Assembly: GCF_001411555.2 (NCBI RefSeq)
Contig: NC_049905.1
Coordinates: 6,973,053-7,037,052 of the forward strand
Direction of reading: 5' to 3'
DNA: 64,000 nucleotides
Source of the DNA: Juglans regia
Lineage: Eukaryota; Streptophyta; Magnoliopsida; Fagales; Juglandaceae
The notes beneath the pieces are model-generated. The model made no database searches. It was not told where the DNA came from and saw nothing but the letters and a program-made list of their open reading frames with translations. The position numbers and the translations under genes were made by a program. Shown here in pieces: positions 12,371 to 22,076 of the stretch; the first letter of the stretch is position 1; each line of letters begins with the position of its first letter.

Positions 12371-13602
12371 GGTATTAGAAATAAATATATTTATCAATCA
12401 AACAATAATTTCGTCCCCATCATGATTGGTCAAGTTGAATTTAATGGTTAACCCAAGAGATTTTTTGGTATTTGATGTAATTTCTAAAACTGTGGGATGA
12501 TATTTTTTTGTAAATCATTGTAAATTTTTGTTGCATTTTAGAGGAAATATTTGTGTATTTCATGTAATTCCCGGAAATGGGAAAAGGGGAATTTTTTGTG
12601 TAATATTTATAAACTATATGATATTTTAAAAGTCATATTGATGTCACATTAATATTTCCTATTTATTATTTACATATGCAACTTGGGCTGGATGGATCAC
12701 AACATGTGCAACTTCGGTTGGATGGATCACAACCGATGCAATGATATGATTGAAATTTAATTTTTGCAAATATTTGTTGAAACTTTATAACTTATGATTC
12801 AATTTTGTGGTATGTGCATGAAAATTGTCTATTAAATATGACTTCTCATTAAATATTCTTAATTTAGTGAGATGCAGGAGTATTGCCAAGAGCTTGTGCT
12901 ACTTATTTTTGTTGAGTGCTTGGAAGAAGAAAGCTTGGCAACGCCCAGTTTTTGCTATTATTTTTGAAAGAAATCTTGGCAAGTGATAGGTTTTGTAATT
13001 ATTTTATATTCCTAGTGATGCAATTATGCAGGAGTATTGAGGAAATGGTTTGAGTAGGATGATTATGCATTGCCATGAGTATAACAGGTTCATTTACATG
13101 CCCTTCAAATCGCTCCAATACGACCATCTTTGAGAAGGGATCCAAAAGTTTTTGACTTTTTCCTGATTCCCATAGGTGACATTAATCTACATTGGTAGTC
13201 TAAGTAAAATAACATGTGCAACCATTGTGAGGACCCAATGGTCTTTTCATAGTGTATTCTCCTTTTGTCACCATTAAAGATCAAACCACAAAACTAGGTT
13301 GGAAATTCTTGTCATAGTTTGATTAGTTCTCATGGAAGTTGGTTCTACAAACATTTTAATTATACAAATATGTCTAAGATGTAACATAAACCACTATCTA
13401 TTCAGACTAAACTACAAATCAATTCTCTAAATAACTTATAACACTTAATTATGCAAATCTAATAACTAAATAACTTATAACACTTAGACTACAAATTCAG
13501 ACTAAGATGTAACATAAACCACTACCAATACAATAAATAACAACAAACAACTATAAAACCCCAATACATACGGGATAGTGTGTGTGAACGCCTTAGGACA
13601 GC
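12371..13602. other. AT-rich spacer between the FAR1-like and GRF-like remnants
   Basis: There are no supported genes. It contains a two-copy 30-bp tandem repeat (12678-12737). It may be the middle of a single decayed MULE-type unit, because the flanking remnants face each other. No ORF shows a recognisable domain. Confidence 0.5.
12678..12737. repeat. 30-bp tandem duplication
   Basis: Two adjacent units start GCAACTT and share GGATGGATCACAAC. They differ at a few bases, so the duplication is not recent. Confidence 0.85.
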
Positions 13603-14470
13603 TTATCTCTCAAGAAGCACCAACTCCTTTTTCCGAACCTCCTCATTTCTACTGGATAACATCATCTCTATCTTCTTGATGTCATCCACTATCTTACGGA
13701 GCTTAGTCTCCCTATTTTTGACATCACTGAGTCACTTCTCAAGCTCTTCCTCATTCTTTAACAGTTCATTTTTTCTTTCTTGTAGCTCTATATATTGATT
13801 ACTATCTGTCCACTTGAAACACTTACAATATGGTAATCCCTGATATTTGCACACATATATAAAAAATGTTAGCTTTACGTAAATTAAGTTACAAATTCAC
13901 TTTTTAAACAAGAGCATGTTTTAAGGTTGAAGAATAATAAATACACAATTATTAAGCTACTATTTTGGTCTCATCTCTCATAACTTATTTGGTCATACAG
14001 ATTATGTGAAGCCTAGTAATTCCCATTTTTTTAAATTAACTATATACTCCTTCATTACAGAAGATGTTTCATAAGAATACACCTAAATTTTTGTTACTAT
14101 TAAAAACATTAAAACAAACACAAAAAAGAAGGTAAAAAAAAGATTTGTGGAAGCTTTTCAACAACAACTAAGTAGTCTTTCGACTTAAAAATGCACGACA
14201 CATTCACTAGTCCAAGTATGATCCAAGCATTCAAAAGGAACACAATGCACGTATACCATAGGCACAACCCATTCACTAGTCCAAGCATTATCACTAGAAA
14301 AAACTCCAAACTAAAAGAGTTGAAAAGAAAACAAGAGCAAATAACAGACTAAGAAAATAATGCATAATACAAAAGGAATACAAAAGGATATGTACTTGTC
14401 TTCCACCTAGACCGGACAGGGGCGAGTGTCTTCTTGGTTCCGTGATCACCTTCTTCTAGGATTATGGTTT
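13603..14470 (-). pseudogene. GRF-type zinc-finger/coiled-coil pseudogene
   Basis: On the minus strand, a fragment near 13850-13600 reads YQGLPYCKCFKWTD and then a charged coiled coil (NELLKNEEELEK ... DVKNRETKLRKIVDDIKK ... EVRKKELVLLER) ending at a stop at 13603-13605. The YC-x-CFKW-x-D phrase resembles the C-terminal half of plant GRF zinc fingers. A separate piece near 14470-14400 reads KKTLAPVRSRW and could be the first half; it ends at a possible GTACAT donor. An in-frame TGA interrupts the coiled coil after EELEK, so this copy is dead. GRF/coiled-coil ORFs are common as dispersed, TE-associated genes in plants. The coiled coil is clear; the GRF label is moderate. Confidence 0.5.
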
Positions 14471-14608
14471 CAGGATGAAGGGAAAGAAGTTGGGTTAGGG
14501 TTAGGGTTAGGGTTTCGGGATGAGGGAAAGGGGCTGGTTAGGGTTAGAGTTAGGGTTAGGGTTGGGTTTTGGGATGAAGGGAAATAGGCTGGTTTAGGAT
14601 TAGGAGGG
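14466..14608. repeat. About 48-bp tandem repeat containing TTAGGG (telomere-like) units
   Basis: Three units are each built as GTTTC(A/G)GGATGA-GGGAAA followed by GGGTTAGGG-type hexamers. The first two are clear and the third is degraded (GGTTTAGGATTAGG). The hexamer is TTAGGG, whereas the usual plant telomere unit is TTTAGGG. It sits just upstream of the GRF-like remnant, so on that strand it reads as CCCTAA telo-box-like motifs. Confidence 0.8.
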
Positions 14609-14712
14609 AGGGAGGTCTACTGGGTCATTTTCGAGGGATGTGAGAATTCGGGATGAAGAGAAATAGAGGGGTTTCGAGTGAGAGAAATTGCATTTTGGAA
14701 ATGTAAGAACTC

Positions 14713-14880
14713 GGGAGAGAAACACAGAAGGTCTTTGAAGCACAGAGAGGAAGGAAGGAAAGGGCTTTGAGGGAGAGAAACAAAGAGAGGGTCTTCGAAA
14801 CACAGAGAGGAAGGATGGAAGGGGCAACTGGGGAGAGAAACACATAGAGGGGTCGAAACACAGAGAGAAGGAGGGAGAGC
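14713..14880. repeat. GA-rich tandem repeat, about 59-bp unit, three copies
   Basis: Units begin GGGAGAGAAAC at about 14713, 14771 and 14831. Each continues with GTC-T-GAA(A)CACAGAGAG and GGAAGGA blocks. It is strongly purine-biased on the + strand. Confidence 0.85.
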
Positions 14881-15103
14881 TACGAAAATGGGGGCAAACT
14901 GGAAAGAACTAAAACATCATAATTTTATTTTTTCCACGTCAGCACTGTTTGCCCCGTGCTTGCACCAGCCAACTGCCTCCAATGTTTTTCACACAACATA
15001 CTTACCGAATAAAAGAAGTCTTACTTCTTTTTTCAATAGGTGTGTGGTATGAAACTGAGTATAATTTTTCAAAACTTAAATATGTTCTCAAAAGTGACTC
15101 TTA

Positions 15104-15303
15104 AGTCTCGTTTGTTTTTGCAGATGAGATGATATGAGATTAAGTTAAAAGTTGAATAAAATATTGTTAGAATATATTTTCTTAATATTATTTTTGTTTC
15201 GGGATTTGAAAAAATTGAATTGTTTATTTTATTTTGTGTGAGAATTTAGAAAAGTTGTAATGATTAGATGAGACGAGTTGAAATGAGTTGTGAAAAAAAC
15301 GAG
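15104..15303. mobile_element. Tourist-like MITE (same family), TTA target duplication
   Basis: It is flanked by TTA at 15101-15103 and 15304-15306. The inner ends are AGTCTCGTTTG on the left and CTCGTTTTTTT read inward from the right. The body contains the family core in the opposite orientation (GATGAGATGATATGAG, GAATTGTTTATT, TTGTAATGATTAGATGAG). Confidence 0.8.
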
Positions 15304-16313
15304 TTAGTGTATTTTATTTTTTTTAATAAAAAAACACACATAAATTCACTAGTGATAACTTTTAAAAAACAAATTTTAAAAATATATTGGGAGCACTTTT
15401 GGAGGACCCAAGCATTTTCTAAAACTTTCCATCTCTATTATTTTTCTTTCTTCTTTTTCAAAATCCAACAAGACATATTAATTCAAACCATTTCGTTACG
15501 ATTTACAAATCATTTCATTATTATTCATAGAAGATAAATGATATTTGCAATCCTACAATATACAGTCCTCGCATACTCTTTTTTAAAAAAAGTGGATAAA
15601 TCTAAAATCCACATGAACAAATTATTTTTTTAAATATGTTTTTAAATAGAGTGTGCAATTCCAATATATATATATAGAGCATGACCCTTTATTAAGGATA
15701 TTTATCCAAATTGATAGATTATAATTTGATAATTTAGATAGAAGAAGTCCATGAACAAATCAAGAAAAATGATAGGGATAGAACTTTTAAAGTTGTTTTC
15801 ATATGCTTACTTTCATTTTTCTTTCCATTCATTTGGAAAGTAAGATGAGGTGAGAATTATGTGAAGAGTAAAATAATTTGTAAATAATTTTACAATTTAA
15901 AAAAGTAAAAAACAATAGTATTTACATAATTTATTTTATAATTGAAATAATTTTATAATTTATTTTATAATAAAAATAATTTTATAATTTAACCATCAAT
16001 TTAAGAATGAGAAATTCTATTTACAGTCCTGAGTGGAAGATTGCATGTGCAATTTCATTGATGAATGGAGGTAAAATGAGAAAATCATCATTTTAAAAAG
16101 AATATTACTGTGATTTTAATTTTTTTTTAAATATAACTATATAGATTTGCATGAGAAGTCTTCAAGAATAGTCTCCAAGTAGGGACGGCAAAAGTAGACT
16201 AACTACATTTGGGTAGCAAAGTCTTCTCAACACTTTCCAAATATTCTCGTACTTATGAAAATACTTCACATGTCAGACACAATGAACCATCTTCTCCCCA
16301 AAGTCTCTCCAAA
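15304..16313. other. AT-rich spacer before the minisatellite
   Basis: No gene is supported. About 15545-15672 resembles the foldback family seen in the CAX introns (GTGGATAAATCTAAAATCC ... GTGTGCAATTCC), but it is degraded. The rest is low-complexity AT sequence. Confidence 0.45.
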
Positions 16314-17633
16314 AATCACTATAATATTTATCACTATAAATATAAATAAAAAATAAAATCACTATAATATCTATCACTATTATATATAAATAAAAAATAA
16401 AATCACTATAATATCTATCACTATTAAATATAAATAAAAAATAAAATAACTATAATATCTATCATTATTATATATAAATAAAAAATAAAATCACTATAAT
16501 ATCTATCACTATTAAATATAAATAAAAAATAAAATCACTATAATATTTATCACTATTATATATAAATAAATAAAATCACTATAATATTTATCACTATTAT
16601 ATATAAAAAAAAAAAAATCATTATAATATTTATCACTATTAAATATAAATAAAAAATTAAATCACTATAATATCAATCACTATTAAATATAAATAAAAAA
16701 TAAAATCACTATAATATTTATCACTATTATATATAAATAAAAATAAAATCACTATAATATTTATCACTATTAAATAAAAATAAAAAAAATCACTATAATA
16801 TTTATCACTATTATATATATATATAAATAAAAAAATCACTATAATATTTATCCCTATTAAATATAAATAAATAATAAAATCAATCACTATTATATATAAA
16901 TAAAAAATAAAATCACTATAATATTTATCACTATTAAATATAAATAAAAAAAATCACTATAATATTTATCACTATTATATATAAATAAATAAAATCACTA
17001 TAATATTTATCACTATTAAATATAAATAAAAAAATAAAATCAATCGCTATTAGATATAAATAAAAAATAAAATCACTATAATATTCATCACTATTAAATA
17101 TAAATAAAAAATAAAATCACTATAATATTAATCACTATTAAATATAAATAAAAAATAAAATCAATCGCTATTAGATATAAATAAAAAATAAAATCACTAT
17201 AATATTTATCACTATTAAATATAAATAAAAAATAAAATCACTATAATATTAATCACTATTAAATATAAATAAAAAATAAAATCACTATAATATTTATCAC
17301 AATTATATATAAATAAATAAAATCACTATAATATTTATCACTATTAAATATAAATAAAAAATAAAATTACTATAATATCTATCACTATTATATATAAATA
17401 AAAAATAAAATCACTATAATATCACTATAATATCTATCACTATTAAATATAAATAAAAAATAAAATCACTATAATATTAATCACTATTAAATATAAATAA
17501 AAAATAAAATCACTATAATATTAATCACTATTATATATAAATAAAAAATAAAATCAATATAATATTTGTCACTATTAAATATAAATAAAAAATAAAATCA
17601 CTATAATATTTATCACTATTATATATAAATAAA
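16314..17633. repeat. AT-rich minisatellite, unit about 40-46 bp, about 30 copies
   Basis: The units alternate ATCACTATAATAT, then (T/C/A)TATCACTATTA, then AATATAAATA or TATATAAATA, then an A-rich spacer of variable length. Two sub-variants (TATTAAATATAA and TATTATATATAA) are interleaved. Some units carry point variants such as TCGCTATTAG, and those units themselves recur with the same neighbours near 17040 and 17160, which suggests higher-order duplication. No conserved ORF spans it. Confidence 0.95.
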
Positions 17634-18025
17634 ATCATCATTAAAAAAATCAATTATTGATGGGACCTACATCTTTTTCAATTATCTATCTAAAAGTTAA
17701 CAATTCAATATATTTCATACATCTAAACAATTCAAAATATTTTTAATGGGACCTACAAATTCACTTTAATCTCTACTCATAACTATTCATAAATATTCTC
17801 AATATTTTTCAAGTATTTTCATTATCTAAACGTAGCCTTCACATGTTGTGTAGGGTTACCAAGTAAAATAATACTTAAGTTTTATCCCTCTGCTTACGTG
17901 GCACTTTCATTTTTCGTAGTTGGAAAATGTCTCACGAGTCTAGGGTGAATTCACCTCCAGCCAATGGCGTCGAGCTAAAACACAAAAAGGTTTACGTGTA
18001 AGACAGGGATTGGGTAGTCACATTC
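17634..18025. promoter_or_regulatory. Upstream region of the cyclophilin gene
   Basis: It lies between the minisatellite and the TATA box. It contains TACGTGGC (about 17895-17902) and TTTACGTGTAAG (about 17990-18001), two ACGT-core elements of the kind bound by bZIP factors. Binding here is inference only. Confidence 0.4.
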
Positions 18026-18033
18026 TATATAAA
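18026..18033 (+). promoter_or_regulatory. TATA box of the CYP20-1-like gene
   Basis: TATATAAA lies about 98 bases before the ATG, at a normal distance for a plant promoter with a 5' UTR of some 65-70 bases. Confidence 0.65.
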
Positions 18034-18130
18034 AAACTTCTACACACCACTTCCACTCCATCGATCCTTTATTGATTTCTCCATTTAGCCGGCGAAACTG
18101 GGAGTGAGATTTTGCAGTAGAAGCTAAGAG

Positions 18131-20740
18131 ATGGCGAGGACGACGTCGTTTCTCCTCTGGACTTTCGTCTTCTTCGGAACCCTAGCTCTCATCCAGGTAA
18201 GTTAAATCAAACCGAAGAAAAGTACCCATTGTTCCCTCACTTCTCTAAGTTTCCCTTCTGATCTGATAAGATTTAGGGTTTCTCTTACAACGCGAGGAGA
18301 ATTCTCCGCCATCTTTTTCTCTATGATCTTCATTATATAGCCTCGATCTATGAAACGAACCTATACTTATTGACATTTACGATCGATATCGATCTAATAA
18401 TATGAGTGTACGCTTATTGTTTTATGAAATTCATACACGATCAATGTTTCAGGCAAAGAAGTCGAAGGAAGAATTGAAGGAAGTGACCCACAAAGTTTTC
18501 TTTGATGTTGAGATTGATGGAAAGCCAGCCGGTATGCTCTTTGTACCATATAAGATACTTTCTCAAAGAATTTCATCAATGCTTTTTTTTTTTTTTTTTT
18601 TATGAAATTAAAATAAAAATCATCAATGCTTTTTTATGTAGAATGAGTAGGGCGAGATGCATTTCATAACTGCGTGTCCGTGATGATTTAAATTCTCTTA
18701 GGATTTTTTTGATAATCTAAAAATTTATTGATAAAACAAAAGGCATAGGCGCATAGCCAATCACACACTACGAATTTGAGAGAAACACCTAATTATAAAT
18801 CGAAAAAGGATCTAATCCTCTAGGTTTTTATCAGGTGGATTCGTGTATGTTAGAATTTTAAATGTGGTATTGTTTTTAGATTGATTTGTTGTCGCACTAA
18901 ATATGGGAAATCTTACATCACTACTTTGATATTCAGTTGTTTTGCTGAGGCCATGTCACTGTTTTTACTTAATTACGCTACAGAGCAATGAGTGTCAAGG
19001 GCTTTTATCCTACTCCATGATAATAAAAATTTGCAGTCAACAAATCACATTGGTCATGGTATTGATACCCTTTTATTTGTGATCTGCAATATTTCAGGTC
19101 GAATTGTGATGGGTCTATATGGAAAGACGGTTCCTAAAACCGTAGGTATGATTTTGTATATCTGTTCGAAAGCCAATGGAGTGGGTATAGTACATTCTTT
19201 TCAAAATTAGATCGTGATAAGATTATTCACTTACACCTTTTGCTTTTATTTGCAGAAAACTTTCGAGCGTTGTGCACAGGTGAGCCAGTGACATCAGCTC
19301 TTTCCCTGTTTGTTTGTTGTTATTTTTAATGGAGCACATGTGCACATCAAATTACTAACTCTTGCACATTCTGCTTCTACTTGAATATGTTATTTGGTAT
19401 ATTTTTTTTGGGTTCATCATCACCTGTATATTTAAACTAGGTAGAACACTATCTTCAAGTTCATTTTCAACTGAGTGTGTGCAGTTGAAGAATGTAAACT
19501 ATTTTTTTAATTGGTAAAAGTATAGTAATATCGAAGTAAAAAAGTAACTAGGGAAATAGTAACAGAAGCCAATTAGAAATGAGGCTCATTTTGTCAAAAG
19601 ATCTGTAATCCAATGAGAAAACAGTAAACTATTTGGGACATTTCTATATAAAAATATTAACGGCCCGTTGGCTCCCCTAAATGGAAAAGGAAACGAGGAT
19701 TTATGAGGGAAGTAGTTAGGGTTCAGGAAATGTTCTTAGAAATCAGTTTTATTCGTACCACTTCTTTCAATCATTTCAGGGGAGAACTCTAGTTAGGTAC
19801 TTCTCATGTATATTCCCTGTGTACTTGGGCTTTGCCTATTCTTATGAATAAAATTCCTGGATTACCAATAAAAAAAAAAATCATTTCAGGTGAGAAAGGC
19901 ACTGGGAGGAGTGGAAAACCTCTCCATTACAAGGGTAGCACATTCCACCGGATTATTCCAAGCTTCATGCTTCAGGGAGGTGATTTTACACTTGGCGATG
20001 GAAGGGGTGGAGAATCAATCTATGGAGAGAAGTTTAACGATGAGAACTTCAAGCTGAAGCATACTGGACCAGGTAGGATTAGCATCCTTCTTCCTCCCCC
20101 TTCCCCCCACCTCCCCCTTGATTGAAGTAATCATGGTAGTAATTTTTGGTCTGGATTTTTTTTTCTAACAGGGCTTCTGTCAATGGCAAATGCTGGTCCT
20201 GACACAAACGGTTCACAATTCTTCATAACAACTGTGACAACTAACTGGTAATTGTTTTACACCGAGAATCTAAAGGAGAAAGAAAAGAAATAATCTGCAC
20301 ATGTTCTTCTGTTTTTTATACTGACAGTGTTGACAAAATTCTCCTTTATTTATTTGTTTACCATGTATTTTGGGTAAAAGCTGTTTCGGGTTCATAGTAG
20401 TATGTTGGACATGAATGAGATAAGTAGCATTATCAATTTACACTTATAGCACCCAAGAGAAACCTTCTCCTTGATCCGCACAACTGCGCCCCTCATCTTA
20501 TAGAGAGAGTAACCGGGACTCAACCGAACTGTGTCTATGTATGGATTTATCAATCGAATCGATATTGTCTATTTTGTATTAATTTTCAGATCAATTTGCA
20601 GGTTGGATGGTAGGCATGTTGTATTTGGAAAAGTGCTATCTGGAATGGACGTAGTTTACAAGGTTGAAGCCGAAGGAAGGCAGAACGGGACGCCCAAGAG
20701 TAAAGTCGTTATTGCGGACAGCGGCGAACTTCCTCTATAA
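18131..20740 (+). CDS. CYP20-1: Secretory cyclophilin, peptidyl-prolyl cis-trans isomerase (CYP20-1 type)
   Basis: Seven exons: 18131-18196, 18453-18531, 19098-19145, 19256-19279, 19890-20072, 20172-20247 and 20602-20740. They total 615 bases, 204 aa plus stop, with all junctions GT-AG. Exon 1 is exactly the hydrophobic signal peptide (22 residues, ending LALIQ before AKKSK). The cyclophilin fold keeps its active-site residues: the Arg of [15 protein letters not shown] (about R93) with the following Phe and Gln, [13 protein letters not shown], and the cyclosporin-contact Trp of [10 protein letters not shown] (about W159). There is no C-terminal ER-retention tetrapeptide; the protein ends SGELPL, as I recall for Arabidopsis CYP20-1/ROC7. 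The enzyme speeds prolyl isomerisation of proteins in the ER/secretory path. The gene is intact and converges with the SMR gene. Confidence 0.96.
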
Positions 20741-22076
20741 TTATCCTCTTCAATTTCCAACCTACAAGTCTAGCAACTTCATAGTTAATTTCCTCGCCCC
20801 TTTCAGTTCCCTGTATGAGACGGTTTAATAAAATATAAAGTTGTTCTCTGTGTTCATGGATATTCATTTTGATGTTGCCCTTTCTTTTCCTTTTCTCCCC
20901 CAAATAATTTCCTCTTTTGTTTTTCTTTCATTTGGGGTTGTTGAAAGCTCTTTTAAACAAAGATGCAACTCAACATGAGTGATCTGGTAGGATGGCTTTT
21001 TGTTTCTTGTTCCTAGGAAGTGGTATCCGAGTTCAACCCCCAAAGAAATTTATGTCGATATATTTTTTTATGCATCCAGTAACGTGGGATTTGAGGTGCA
21101 GAAATAAATAGCGACTTGGAGTTACCAGCAAGTCCCTTTAGGCCCGGTTTGGTTAATCAATTAAGATGAAAACATTTCATTTGGAGTTGTACCGTAAAGT
21201 AATTTAGACGACACAATATTTCATCTTTTAATTTTTGAAAATATTCATTTAAATGAAAAGTAAATAAATAGTATAAAATAGTGAATACTGACATGAATAA
21301 CATTACATCGACGTAAACAGTGCATAAACAGTATGAGAACAGCAACAACTGATGTAAACAGTAATAGTGGAATTCACACCTTTTTCAAATCTCAAAATTA
21401 AAAATGATCTTATTTTATCTTACTATTATGTAAAATATATTAAATAATTTAACTTTTTCAAATCACAAAATAAAAATAATATTTTAAAAATATTTTATTC
21501 AACTTTTAACTTTTATCTCAATTTATCGATATCATAATATCTTAAAAAGCTTCTAAATCGTGGTATTTTGAAATCCGATGGGGGGCAGGTCTAAAGATTA
21601 GTTTAAATTCCAAAAGCTTTTTACCATCGCAACTGAGCCAACTTCAACGAGTACAAAAAATCAACAGGGGAGAACTAAACCACAAGAAGAGGTAAAATCC
21701 CAACATGTGGAATTTAAGTTAGTATATAGTTACAAAAGGGAAATATAATACAGAGACTGGAAGTCCCACAAGAAACTGACATTAAAGAGCAAGCATGTAA
21801 GACTTGAAGCGAACAGAGTCATGTATCATGTCATTATTAACTTTCTAGGTCAATGCTAATTGTACAACAGATAGAAACAGCACCACAATTATCAATTAAC
21901 TTATCTAAATTTTATCTTTCAGCTACCTACAGAATGAAAAGGCTTCCACATTAATATCATAACTGGGGGCCTAAGCAAGAACACTGCATGGCATGACTCT
22001 CTATTGTTATACAACAACTCAGACAAGAAAAAGTTAAAAACTAGCGGTGAGTATTTCTGAACTAAGTTGGGTAAAT
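20741..22076. other. Convergent 3' spacer of the cyclophilin and SMR genes
   Basis: The first 100 bases are 3' UTR, with an AATAAAATATAAA stretch near 20826 that could serve as a polyadenylation signal. From about 21137 to 21540 lies a long, partly rearranged member of the Tourist-like MITE family: the core TTTTTCAAATC / AAAATATATTAAATAATT is present, plus an unrelated insert with repeated GTAAACAGT phrases. The rest is the SMR gene 3' flank. Confidence 0.55.

Noticed and set aside
14491..14514. Internal telomere or chromosome fusion point
   Set aside because: Only a few TTAGGG units, embedded in a larger tandem unit that contains unrelated sequence. Not a telomere tract.
14600..14861. Two Ser/Pro/Leu-rich minus-strand frames
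   Set aside because: Both follow the GA-rich tandem repeat and simply repeat its period.
16657..16887. A 76-codon minus-strand frame of I, Y, F and N
   Set aside because: It is produced by the AT minisatellite; no start context or domain.
16314..17633. Regular repeat-spacer look suggesting a CRISPR array
   Set aside because: The units are contiguous AT-rich repeats with no unique spacers, in a plant nuclear context with no cas genes.
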